64,000 nt of DNA, taken from positions 1,500,566 to 1,564,565 of the forward strand of contig NC_021017.1 of NCBI RefSeq assembly GCF_000210075.1, written 5' to 3'. This DNA comes from Bacteroides xylanisolvens XB1A (GTDB taxonomy: Bacteria; Bacteroidota; Bacteroidia; Bacteroidales; Bacteroidaceae). Numbering within the stretch: position 1 is the stretch's first letter; the number at the start of each line of letters is the position of its first letter. The position numbers and the translations under genes were made by a program. Positions 37,089 through 46,320 of this stretch are shown here, piece after piece. Under the pieces are notes generated by a model, which was given only the letters and a program-made list of their open reading frames with translations, had not been told where the DNA came from and did not search any database.

Positions 37089-38798
37089 TTATTTTTTAGG
37101 TTTTAAAATTAGATGATAATCTTTTTCTAAATTATAATCGTTGTAATTAGGCTTTAAATAATTAGGCATTGACTCCAACTCTTCAGAAGTGCGATTTTCC
37201 TTTAATTTGAATGTTTTTATTATATGAGAAACTGGCGCACCATTTTTAGGTTGTATTTTGATGGAAAAACGTACACAAACATCTCCGGCATATTTATTAA
37301 AATTAGCCCAATCTGTATTCCAGTGATCTGTATAAACTCCCTCTTCCCAATAAGTATATTTTTCATTATTATACGATGTCTTTAAAGATCTACATAAAAC
37401 CTCTTTGTTATAATATAAAACGATTTCTTGATTTGTTACATGTATATCGGCAATGGCCTTTACTTCTGGATTAAATTCTAAGTAAGGTGAATAATCTTTA
37501 CTTGTATCAAAGACAATGCGATGAACTTCATTGATATAATCACCATATTCTGGATCAACTCCTTGATATTCATAGTATTGTTCGTGAGATTTTATTTCTG
37601 GCTTTCCTTTAAAATTCACGACTCCCAGTATTTTATTATATAATGGAACATAACCTGTTGCATTTATAACATTTTCTGTTCCTGGTAACCAAAATGAAAT
37701 TGGCATTGAAGGAAATGCTCCGCTATTTGTGCTTGTACCTGACAAGGAAATTGTAGTCATCAATTGATAATTTACCGGAGGATTTATTCCTTTATTGCTG
37801 CTTCCACCCACAATTCCACTAACAAATCCAACTATAAGTCCTGGCAGACCAGACGTAGATCCCTTTAATGCAGAACTCACTCCATTATATAACGCATTAA
37901 AAATCCCATTTTTTAGCCCTAACTTATTATTTGATTGTCCATCTTTAGCATCGGATATTTTGTTCCTCTCTAAAGAATTTAGTCCAATTCCAGCCAAAAT
38001 TCCAGTCCCTATTGATTTTAATTCATCAGATTGTAATATGTTTCCCATTTTATTTGAATGATCTACTGCTCCTTGACCTAGAATGGCATCAAGCTTTCCT
38101 TCCATTTTTCCATCTAAGTATATTTTAGAAACACTATAGTAATTCAAAAACCAATTAAATCGTATTTCATTATAAGGAATAGAAGAAAGATTTTGATCAT
38201 ATGCCAATTCATATTCCATCATATACCATCTGTTAGTAGCTAATGGCATTGAACCATCAATAGGGGCGGGCTGTAGTTGTACGTAGCTTTTCTGATCTTT
38301 TGCCACTGCATCTAGGACTGGCTGTCCTAAAAAATTTAAAATAGATGTTTCCTTGGCAGAAATAACAGAAATACCATTTTGTATATACGAAGAAGTTGCT
38401 ACGAAAGGTGTTGTTATATATAAATATATTCTCATTGTACCTCGATACTTATTATACAATACAAAGAAAGGATTATTTACTATACTAGAAGCCTCTGAAC
38501 TGAAAGCGTTGTAAAGCATCTCCCACCCATCAAAAGATTTGTAATCATTAAGTATATCTGTTTCATAAAATGAAGACAAACTCCCTGCTCCAATCCAAGG
38601 AACCGGTATTCGTGCATATCCTGCAGGAGTTGGCATCCAATCGGCATTTTCCCAATCGAAGTCAGGCGTTACCACTGAACGAGTTATTAATGAAGGGGCC
38701 AGATTCCAGTCAGTTTTACTGTCATCAGAACATGAAGTCATCGTCAGGCAATATCCTAACACTAAGAATAATAATCGAAATAATTTTTTCGTGTCCAT
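37089..38798 (-). CDS. Large lipoprotein of unknown function
   Basis: 569 residues with lipoprotein signal ending in LTMTSC, followed by SDDSKTDW. No family recognised. The middle has a Gly/Ser-rich hydrophobic stretch (around GLPGLIVGFVSGIVGGSS). The C-terminal third is beta-rich. Codon use is distinctly more AT-rich than the neighbouring phosphoesterase and hexosaminidase genes, and it is flanked by a decayed gene on one side and a gene remnant on the other, so it may be a recent arrival. Confidence 0.7.
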   Translation of the reverse strand: MDTKKLFRLLFLVLGYCLTMTSCSDDSKTDWNLAPSLITRSVVTPDFDWENADWMPTPAGYARIPVPWIGAGSLSSFYETDILNDYKSFDGWEMLYNAFSSEASSIVNNPFFVLYNKYRGTMRIYLYITTPFVATSSYIQNGISVISAKETSILNFLGQPVLDAVAKDQKSYVQLQPAPIDGSMPLATNRWYMMEYELAYDQNLSSIPYNEIRFNWFLNYYSVSKIYLDGKMEGKLDAILGQGAVDHSNKMGNILQSDELKSIGTGILAGIGLNSLERNKISDAKDGQSNNKLGLKNGIFNALYNGVSSALKGSTSGLPGLIVGFVSGIVGGSSNKGINPPVNYQLMTTISLSGTSTNSGAFPSMPISFWLPGTENVINATGYVPLYNKILGVVNFKGKPEIKSHEQYYEYQGVDPEYGDYINEVHRIVFDTSKDYSPYLEFNPEVKAIADIHVTNQEIVLYYNKEVLCRSLKTSYNNEKYTYWEEGVYTDHWNTDWANFNKYAGDVCVRFSIKIQPKNGAPVSHIIKTFKLKENRTSEELESMPNYLKPNYNDYNLEKDYHLILKPKK

Positions 38799-39279
38799 AA
38801 TTTTGATATTTTAATGATACATAAATAGTATTATCCTCTATTAGATAATATGAAATTAAAACAATTGCTCTTTTTGTCTTTTAATCATGCTACAAAGTAA
38901 GATTTTTTTTATTTCAATAGGATTACATCCTCATTAAAACAATAGTTCGTTAAGTATTCATTTAATCTTTATGTGGTAATAATTACAAACTTTTGTTTTT
39001 TATTCTTAGACCAAGCGAGAATGGTGTTCCTGCGGAAATCTTTCGTGACTACTGGAGTAACGTCCAACTGGATAAATATAAGTTTGCATTCGTGACAAAG
39101 TGGTGGTATGACGGAAAAGGCAGGCAAATTTATCGGATAGTGCATCCGTAATGCTTCAATTATCATTATATTTGCCACTCTATTATCAAGGAAGGTCTCT
39201 TTGCTTTGGGGCAATCGGCTGAATGATGCTTGGATAGGAATAACCTATAGTGTCTTTAATCTAAAACGAAAAATAATAA
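38799..39279. other. 481-bp region with a gene remnant
   Basis: Mostly AT-rich non-coding DNA. Between about 38995 and 39148 the plus strand encodes a protein-like segment without a start (RPSENGVPAEIFRDYW, then DKYKFAFVTKWWYDGKGRQ and IYRIVHP, stop). This looks like the last part of a lost gene. Nothing else is recognisable. Confidence 0.45.
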
Positions 39280-40362
39280 ATGGAAATTCAAAATAGTATA
39301 TTTAACTACGCTACTTTGCTTAAACAAGTCAAAGCACGGGTGGCACTCGCACAGAAAAAAGCGATTTATTCCGCTAATGAAGAAATGCTTTCTATGTATT
39401 GGGACATCGGCAAACTTCTTTGTGAAAGCCAGAAACAGATAGGATGGGGGAACAATGCACTTGAACAGCTTGCCAATGACCTGAAGAATGATTATCCGAA
39501 AGTGAAGGGCTTTTCCCCACGAAATTGCAGGTGTATGATTCAGTTTCATAAAGAATATAATCAAGAGCTTACAATTTGGCAACCAGTGGTTGCCAAATTA
39601 GAAATGTCAAATTGTGTTCTTCCGATAAAACAGTTAAGCTGGTCACACAACATCACTTTAATACAACGGGTAAAAGACCTGAAAGCCCGCTATTGGTACA
39701 TGATTCAATGTTTGAAGAGTGGATGGAGTCGTAATTTCTTAATTGAAGCTATCAATCAGGACTACTACCATACTTACGGAGCATTGGCAAACAACTTCGA
39801 TTCCACTCTCCCGGAAATACAAGCCAAGCAGGTAAAAGAAACCTTAAAAGACCCCTATATTTTTGATATGCTGACTTTCACTGACGAATATAACGAAAGA
39901 GATGTAGAGTTAGGGTTGGTTAAGCATATTGAAAAGTTCCTTCTCGAAATGGGAGCAGGCTTCGCCTTCATGGGCAGACAGTATCATATTGAAGTGTCCG
40001 GCAATGATTTCTATATTGACATCTTGATGTATAATGTGTTTATGCACAGGTATTTAGTCGTGGAGTTGAAAAAGGGTGACTTCCAACCCGAATATATCGG
40101 TAAACTGAATTTCTATTGTTCTGCAGTAGATGATATTCTTTGCCGGGAAGGTGATAATCAGACGATTGGTTTGCTTCTTTGTCAGAACAAAGATCGCATC
40201 ATGGCTGAATATGCTTTACGTGATGTGCACAAACCAATAGGTATTTCCGATTATGAGTTAGGTAAATCAATCCCTCACGATATAAAATCCGGACTGCCTT
40301 CCATCGAAGAACTGGAAAGCAAACTTTATCAGGGATTACAGGACAATGAAAGTGCAGAATAA
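39280..40362 (+). CDS. YhcG-type PDDEXK nuclease-domain protein (DUF1016)
   Basis: 360 residues: an N-terminal helical DUF1016_N-like region (about 10-165) with MYWDIGKLLCESQ and GFSPRNCRCMIQF, then a restriction-like nuclease domain (about 185-345). D247 (in YIDILMY), E262 and K264 (in VVELKKGDF) fit the PD-(D/E)XK core. The family occurs across bacteria and is often found in variable regions near restriction or mobile genes. Cellular role uncertain. It is a single gene here with a remnant upstream. Confidence 0.88.
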   Translation: MEIQNSIFNYATLLKQVKARVALAQKKAIYSANEEMLSMYWDIGKLLCESQKQIGWGNNALEQLANDLKNDYPKVKGFSPRNCRCMIQFHKEYNQELTIWQPVVAKLEMSNCVLPIKQLSWSHNITLIQRVKDLKARYWYMIQCLKSGWSRNFLIEAINQDYYHTYGALANNFDSTLPEIQAKQVKETLKDPYIFDMLTFTDEYNERDVELGLVKHIEKFLLEMGAGFAFMGRQYHIEVSGNDFYIDILMYNVFMHRYLVVELKKGDFQPEYIGKLNFYCSAVDDILCREGDNQTIGLLLCQNKDRIMAEYALRDVHKPIGISDYELGKSIPHDIKSGLPSIEELESKLYQGLQDNESAE

Positions 40363-40428
40363 TTTAGGCGGAGTGGTGTATAGGTGGAAAAAATACACCA
40401 TGCTCGCCCGTCTGTGCTATTTTGGTTA

Positions 40429-41277
40429 TTAGATAGAATATTTGCTCTGATACTCCTTCGGCGACATCCCTTCATGCCGTTTGAAATACCTGCCTAGATA
40501 CGACTGGTCGGGAAAACCGAGCCGGTCGGCTATTTCCTGAATCGTCAGTTCGGTGGATTGAAGCAGCACTTTTATCTCCAGGATGGAGAAGTCATCAATA
40601 AGCTTTTTGGCAGCTTCACCCGTCACGCTTTTGCAGATACCTGTCAGGTATTTGGTGGAGATACAGAGCTTGTTGGCGTAGAAGGTTACTTCCCTTTCAG
40701 CGATGCAGTTTTCGTGCACCAGTGCGATGAATTTCTTGAAGATTTCATCCTGCCGACTTCCTCCTTCTATTTCCTGCCGGTCGAAGTAGCGGTAACACTT
40801 GTCATAGATATCCAACATAAACGACTGGAGGTGATTTTTAGCAATTTGGTTGCGGAAACGATTTTCGCGGTCGTTGTATATAGCGGTCGTGGCACGTATT
40901 AACCCATTGATAGCTCCGGTATTTTCTTCCGGAAGTACGTAACACGGCTTTTCTTTGATAAACCGGAAGAAGATCGGCTCGAAACGCAGGCAGGCTTCAC
41001 GAAACATTTCTTTGGGGAATCCGAAGAAAGAAGCTGTGAAATCACTGCTGCTGCCGTTGACGCGGATAATCGTTCCCGGCAAGAGCACGATTTGAGTATT
41101 TTCGACAATTTCATAGTCTTTCAAGTCGATCGTGACGTGTGCCCATCCGCTACGGCAAAAATAGATGGCACCCCCTTCCAGTTTCCATAGGCGTTGCATA
41201 ATTGGAGACAGGTTTTCGTCCATTCCGGCTACGAACGGTTCACGAAATATGGCTAGGCTAGAGTTTTTTGATTCCAT
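40429..41277 (-). CDS. AraC-family regulator divergent from RND efflux operon
   Basis: 282 residues, with an N-terminal cupin-like sensing part (about 20-165) and a C-terminal double helix-turn-helix (about 185-280) including LTIQEIADRLGFPDQSYLGRYFKRHEGMSP. It is transcribed away from the efflux operon with a 157-bp shared control region, so it is the likely local regulator of the pump. Confidence 0.9.
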   Translation of the reverse strand: MESKNSSLAIFREPFVAGMDENLSPIMQRLWKLEGGAIYFCRSGWAHVTIDLKDYEIVENTQIVLLPGTIIRVNGSSSDFTASFFGFPKEMFREACLRFEPIFFRFIKEKPCYVLPEENTGAINGLIRATTAIYNDRENRFRNQIAKNHLQSFMLDIYDKCYRYFDRQEIEGGSRQDEIFKKFIALVHENCIAEREVTFYANKLCISTKYLTGICKSVTGEAAKKLIDDFSILEIKVLLQSTELTIQEIADRLGFPDQSYLGRYFKRHEGMSPKEYQSKYSI

Positions 41278-41393
41278 TGTTATTCTTATTTTGGGTACAA
41301 AAATAGCACTTTTTCACTAAATATCGGTTTTGATGTTCCTAAAATGAACAAAACTGAAGATACTAAGTCCAGTTTTCAATGAAGAAAACAGTC

Positions 41394-41401
41394 TACCTTT
41401 G
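41394..41401 (+). promoter_or_regulatory. -7 box of the RND efflux operon
   Basis: TACCTTTG fits TAnnTTTG, 34 nt before the first possible adaptor start. It lies in the AraC-efflux divergent region; the -33 match is imperfect, consistent with a need for an activator. Confidence 0.5.
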
Positions 41402-41434
41402 CCGCGTTTAAAAATATTTAATAGGTAACAGAAA

Positions 41435-42718
41435 ATGAGTAGAAAGGTATGTAAAATGAAGCAGGGATTATTGTTGCTCTGCTGTATGATTGCTGCGACA
41501 GGCTGTAAACAGGCTTCCCCGGCACAAATGGAAACAGAATACGAAGTGATGACCGTTGTTCCGGCCGACCGGATGATTTCAAGCGCCTACTCGGCAACCA
41601 TCCGCGGACGCCAAGATATTGATATTTATCCCCAGGTGAGTGGTACGCTGACTAAAGTCTGTGTGACGGAAGGTCAACGCGTGAAGAACGGACAGACGTT
41701 GTTCATCATCGATCAGGTGCCGTATGAAGCTGCTTTGCAAACGGCAGTGGCAAACGTTGAATCGGCAAAAGCCTCTCTGGCTACGGCACAACTGACGTAT
41801 GACAGTAAAGAGGAACTGTATAAAGCGAACGTAGTTTCCTCTTTCGATTTGAGTACCGCGAAAAACTCCCTACTGGCTGCCAAGGCACAGTTGGCGCAGG
41901 CAAAAGCGCAGGAAGTGAGTGCCCGCAACAATCTTTCTTATACGGTTGTGAAAAGTCCGGCAGACGGTGTGGTGGGTACATTGCCTTACCGCGTAGGCGC
42001 TTTGGTGAGTTCCGCTCTTGCCCAACCGCTGACAACGGTTTCCGACAATTCGGATATGTATGTTTACTTCTCCATGACGGAAAACCAGTTGCTGGGACTC
42101 ATCCGCCAATACGGTTCCAAAGAAGAGGCGCTGAAAAATATGCCTGCCATCAATCTGCAACTGAACGATAAATCGGCTTATTCCGAACAAGGACAGATCG
42201 AGTCGATTAGTGGAGTGATCGATCGTTCGACGGGTACGGTCAGTCTGCGTGCTGTTTTTCCGAATAAGGAAGGATTGTTGCATAGCGGTGGTGCGGGCAA
42301 CGTGATTGTTCCTGTGCAGAAAACGGGAGCATTGACCATTCCACAGGCTGCCACTTTCGAAATACAGGATAAGAGATATGTATATAAAGTAGTGGACGGT
42401 AAAGCTCAATCAAACCCGGTACAGGTGACTCGCGTCAACGGCGGTCGGGAATTTATTGTAGATGAAGGGCTGGTACCGGGAGATGTGATTGTGGCCGAAG
42501 GCGTAGGATTGCTTCGTGAAGGTACTCCGGTCAAGGCGAAGGCTGCTCAAACTCCAGTGGCAGGAGTGACAAAGGCTAATCAATCTTCATCAGCAGAGAC
42601 AATAAATCAATCCTCATTAGCAGAGGCAATCAACCAATCCTCATTAGCGGAGACGACCGCTCAATCTCTGTTGGCAGAGACAGCCACAGCGTCTCCGGCC
42701 ACAACTACTGAAAATTAA
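41435..42718 (+). CDS. RND efflux periplasmic adaptor (MexA/AcrA family)
   Basis: 427 residues; start at 41435 or at the internal Met at 41456, which gives a tighter lipoprotein signal (MKQGLLLLCCMIAATGC). Barrel-sandwich/lipoyl halves, an alpha-helical hairpin (about 95-165) and a beta-barrel region are in the usual order. The last about 45 residues are unusual: four tandem 9-residue units of the type NQSSLAETI (DNA 42578-42685). It links the inner-membrane pump to the outer-membrane channel, and is the first gene of the operon. Confidence 0.92.
   Translation: MSRKVCKMKQGLLLLCCMIAATGCKQASPAQMETEYEVMTVVPADRMISSAYSATIRGRQDIDIYPQVSGTLTKVCVTEGQRVKNGQTLFIIDQVPYEAALQTAVANVESAKASLATAQLTYDSKEELYKANVVSSFDLSTAKNSLLAAKAQLAQAKAQEVSARNNLSYTVVKSPADGVVGTLPYRVGALVSSALAQPLTTVSDNSDMYVYFSMTENQLLGLIRQYGSKEEALKNMPAINLQLNDKSAYSEQGQIESISGVIDRSTGTVSLRAVFPNKEGLLHSGGAGNVIVPVQKTGALTIPQAATFEIQDKRYVYKVVDGKAQSNPVQVTRVNGGREFIVDEGLVPGDVIVAEGVGLLREGTPVKAKAAQTPVAGVTKANQSSSAETINQSSLAEAINQSSLAETTAQSLLAETATASPATTTEN
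42578..42685 (+). repeat. 27-bp tandem repeat inside the adaptor gene
   Basis: Four in-frame copies of a 27-bp unit encode NQSSSAETI, NQSSLAEAI, NQSSLAETT and AQSLLAETA. Copy number could change without a frameshift. Confidence 0.85.
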
Positions 42719-42736
42719 ACCAAGGAGGAATCATTC

Positions 42737-45700
42737 ATGAATTTAAGAACCTTTATAGAACGCCCCGTATTATCGGCAGTCATTTCTATTACGATTGTTG
42801 TAGTGGGTATCATCGGGCTGTTCAGTCTGCCTGTTGAGCAGTACCCCGATATTGCTCCGCCTACCATTATGGTGAGTACCACCTATTATGGTGCCAGTGC
42901 GGAAACGTTGCAGAAGAGTGTAATCGCGCCTTTGGAAGAGGCGATCAATGGGGTGGAGGACATGACCTACATGACATCTTCCGCCACCAATGCCGGTTCG
43001 GTGAGCATCACCGTCTATTTTAAGCAGGGCACCGATCCTGATATGGCGGCTGTCAACGTGCAAAACCGTGTGTCGCGTGCTACGGGACAGCTTCCGGCGG
43101 AAGTAACCCAAGTCGGTGTGACCACTTCCAAGCGGCAGACGAGTATCTTGCAGATGTTCTCCTTGTCCAGTCCGGACGAGAGTTATGACGAGAACTTCCT
43201 GTCCAACTATATCAGCATCAACCTGAAACCACAGATTCTCCGCATCTCCGGTGTGGGCGATATGATGATTATGGGTGGTGAATATAGTATGCGTGTATGG
43301 ATGAAGCCGGATCTGATGGCACAGTACAAACTGATTCCGTCCGACATCACCGGCGTGCTTGCCGAGCAGAATATCGAATCGGCAACCGGTTCGTTTGGCG
43401 AGAACTCGAATGAAACGTACCAATATACGATGAAGTACAAGGGACGTCTGATTACTCCCGAAGAATTTGGCGACATCGTCATCCGTTCTAGCGATACTGG
43501 CGAGGTGTTGAAACTGAAAGATATTGCCGACGTACAACTGGGACAGGACAGCTACGCTTACCACGGTGGTATGGACGGCCATCCGGGTGTGTCTTGTATG
43601 GTGTTCCAGACGGCAGGTTCCAATGCGACGGAAGTAAACCAGAACATCGACAAATTTCTCGATGAGGCACGCAAGGATCTTCCGAAAGGAGTGGAGCTGA
43701 CACAGATGATGAGCTCCAACGACTTCCTGTTCGCTTCCATTCATGAGGTGGTGAAGACGTTGATCGAGGCAATTATCCTCGTGATCCTTGTGGTGTACGT
43801 TTTCTTGCAGGACTTCCGTTCCACATTGATTCCTTTGGTCGGAATCGTTGTGTCTCTGGTAGGTACGTTCGCTTTCATGGCGATAGCTGGATTCAGTATC
43901 AACCTGCTGACACTGTTTGCGCTCGTGCTGGTGATCGGTACGGTGGTGGATGATGCCATTATTGTCGTCGAGGCGGTGCAGGCGCGGTTCGATGTGGGGT
44001 ACAGGTCGTCCTATATGGCAAGTATCGACGCGATGAAAGGTATCAGTAATGCTGTTATCACTTCTTCACTGGTGTTTATGGCGGTATTTATTCCGGTGTC
44101 CTTTATGGGCGGCACTTCCGGTACGTTTTATACACAGTTCGGGTTGACGATGGCGGTGGCAGTAGGTATTTCGGCTATCAATGCGTTGACCTTGAGTCCG
44201 GCTTTGTGCGCATTGCTGCTCAAGCCTTACATCAATGAAGACGGAACGCAGAAGAACAACTTTGCGGCACGTTTCCGTAAGTCTTTCAATTCGGCTTTCG
44301 ATGTGATGGTGGATAAATATAAGACGATTGTATTGCTCTTTATCAAGCGCAGATGGCTCACATGGTCGCTGCTGGCTTGTTCCGTAGTGTTGCTTGTGTT
44401 CCTGATGAATACGACAAAGACCAGTCTGGTGCCCGACGAGGATCAGGGGGTGATTTTCGTCAATGTAAGTACGGCGGCAGGCAGTTCGCTCACAACGACG
44501 GATGAGGTGATGGAACGCATCGAAAAACGCCTGATGGCGATTCCCCAACTGAAGCACGTGCAGAAAGTGGCCGGTTACGGTTTGCTGGCCGGACAAGGAA
44601 GTTCGTTCGGAATGTTGATTCTTAAGTTGAAGCCGTGGGACGAACGACCGGATGACGCGGATAATGTGCAGTCGGTGATCGGACAGGTGTATGCCCTTAC
44701 GGCCGATATTAAAGATGCCAGTGTGTTCGCCATCTCACCGGGTATGATTCCGGGCTACGGTATGGGTAATGCGCTCGAGCTCCACATGCAGGACAAGATG
44801 GGCGGTGATATCAATGAGTTCTTTACCACTACCCAGCAATATTTGGGCGCGTTGAACCAACGGCCTGAAATAGCAATGGCTTATTCGACGTTCGACGTGC
44901 GCTATCCGCAATGGACGGTAGAGGTGGATGCGGCTAAATGCAAGCGTGCAGGTATCACGCCCGACGCTGTGTTGAGTACGCTGTCCGGCTACTACGGTGG
45001 TCAGTATGTGTCCAACTTCAACCGTTTCTCTAAAGTGTACCGCGTTATGATTCAGGCCGATCCGATGTTCCGTCTGGACGAGACTTCGCTCGACAACGCT
45101 TTTGTGCGTATGTCCAATGGTGAGATGGCTCCGTTGAGCCAGTTCGTTACACTGACCCGCAGCTATGGTGCCGAGTCGTTGAGCCGTTTCAATATGTATA
45201 ACTCCATTGCGGTGAACGCGATGCCGGCTGATGGATACAGTACGGGAGATGCGATCAAGGCTGTGCAGGAAACGGCGGAACAGTCTCTTCCGAAAGGTTA
45301 CGGCTATGACTACGGAGGTATCACCCGTGAGGAAAACCAGCAAAGCGGCACGACGATGATTATTTTCGGTATCTGCTTTCTGATGATTTACCTCATTCTA
45401 AGCGCGCTCTACGAGAGCTTCATTATTCCGTTCGCCGTTCTTTTGAGTGTGCCTTGCGGATTGATGGGTAGCTTCCTTTTCGCCCGGATGTTCGGACTGG
45501 AGAATAATATTTACCTGCAAACGGGTCTGATTATGTTGATCGGCTTGCTGGCAAAAACGGCTATCTTGCTGACGGAATATGCTGCCGAACGCCGTAAGGC
45601 CGGTATGGGACTGATTGCTTCTGCTGTCAGTGCAGCCAAAGCCCGTCTGCGCCCGATTCTGATGACGGCTTTGACGATGATTTTCGGTCTGTTCCCGCTG

Positions 45701-45934
45701 ATGATGTCTAGTGGAGTAGGAGCTAACGGTAACCGTTCATTGGGTACGGGAGTAGTTGGCGGTATGACTATCGGTACGCTGGCACTGCTTTTCATCGTGC
45801 CGACTTTGTTCATTGCTTTCCAATGGTTGCAGGAACGTCTCCGTCCCGTACAGAGTGCCCCTACGCATGATTGGCAGATTGAAGAGGAAATCAAAGTGAG
45901 CGAGGAAGAAAAGTCCAGGGCTGGAAAAGAGTAA
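42737..45934 (+). CDS. RND multidrug efflux pump, inner-membrane subunit (AcrB/MexB family, HAE1)
   Basis: 1065 residues with twelve predicted transmembrane helices and two large periplasmic loops. The proton-relay aspartates D405-D406 (in VVDDAIIVVE) in helix 4 and the lysine in GLLAKTAILLTEYA in helix 10 are present. It exports hydrophobic drugs, bile salts or similar compounds by proton antiport. It starts 18 nt after the adaptor gene. A 386-bp gap separates it from the channel gene, which is unusually long for such an operon. Confidence 0.96.
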   Translation: MNLRTFIERPVLSAVISITIVVVGIIGLFSLPVEQYPDIAPPTIMVSTTYYGASAETLQKSVIAPLEEAINGVEDMTYMTSSATNAGSVSITVYFKQGTDPDMAAVNVQNRVSRATGQLPAEVTQVGVTTSKRQTSILQMFSLSSPDESYDENFLSNYISINLKPQILRISGVGDMMIMGGEYSMRVWMKPDLMAQYKLIPSDITGVLAEQNIESATGSFGENSNETYQYTMKYKGRLITPEEFGDIVIRSSDTGEVLKLKDIADVQLGQDSYAYHGGMDGHPGVSCMVFQTAGSNATEVNQNIDKFLDEARKDLPKGVELTQMMSSNDFLFASIHEVVKTLIEAIILVILVVYVFLQDFRSTLIPLVGIVVSLVGTFAFMAIAGFSINLLTLFALVLVIGTVVDDAIIVVEAVQARFDVGYRSSYMASIDAMKGISNAVITSSLVFMAVFIPVSFMGGTSGTFYTQFGLTMAVAVGISAINALTLSPALCALLLKPYINEDGTQKNNFAARFRKSFNSAFDVMVDKYKTIVLLFIKRRWLTWSLLACSVVLLVFLMNTTKTSLVPDEDQGVIFVNVSTAAGSSLTTTDEVMERIEKRLMAIPQLKHVQKVAGYGLLAGQGSSFGMLILKLKPWDERPDDADNVQSVIGQVYALTADIKDASVFAISPGMIPGYGMGNALELHMQDKMGGDINEFFTTTQQYLGALNQRPEIAMAYSTFDVRYPQWTVEVDAAKCKRAGITPDAVLSTLSGYYGGQYVSNFNRFSKVYRVMIQADPMFRLDETSLDNAFVRMSNGEMAPLSQFVTLTRSYGAESLSRFNMYNSIAVNAMPADGYSTGDAIKAVQETAEQSLPKGYGYDYGGITREENQQSGTTMIIFGICFLMIYLILSALYESFIIPFAVLLSVPCGLMGSFLFARMFGLENNIYLQTGLIMLIGLLAKTAILLTEYAAERRKAGMGLIASAVSAAKARLRPILMTALTMIFGLFPLMMSSGVGANGNRSLGTGVVGGMTIGTLALLFIVPTLFIAFQWLQERLRPVQSAPTHDWQIEEEIKVSEEEKSRAGKE

Positions 45935-46320
45935 TTCTGATTTTTAGACAGAAGAACATAAGTACAAAAGATAAAGTCGGTGTAGTCATATAATTAATGT
46001 AATCATATAATCGATGTAATTAATATAAGTATATCACCATCATTAGTTTATATCATAAATTCAGGTACAGATTAGAAAGTTGCTTAATAACAGCCATCAT
46101 TCGAGGAACCATGTAATCCGCGTAATCCGTGCCTGATAATATAAGATGAGTATGCAAAAATACTTAGTTGATATAATGAATACAATCATTGTAATAGAAC
46201 GTTGACAATGACTTCAATATTTGTTCTTTTGTTCTTCTGTCTGAAAGATAAAATAAGCATTTAATTAGGATACAGTGAATCTGTCCTCCTCATTAGTTTA
46301 TATCATAAATTTATAGTTGA
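45935..46320 (+). other. 386-bp gap inside the efflux operon with repeats
   Basis: No gene. A 21-nt sequence (CATTAGTTTATATCATAAAT plus T) occurs twice, at 46041-46061 and 46291-46311, the second ending 9 nt before the channel start. A roughly 17-nt AT-rich unit (TCATATAAT then ATGTAA) is repeated at about 45987-46020. Another short direct repeat (GTAATCCG) occurs near 46111. The region may carry a second promoter or a processing site. Confidence 0.6.

Noticed and set aside
42770-43744. 324-residue open frame on the minus strand of the RND pump gene
   Set aside because: It is antisense to a full-length, well-conserved pump gene; such long shadows are common in G+C-richer coding DNA, and the His/Arg-rich residues have no protein character.
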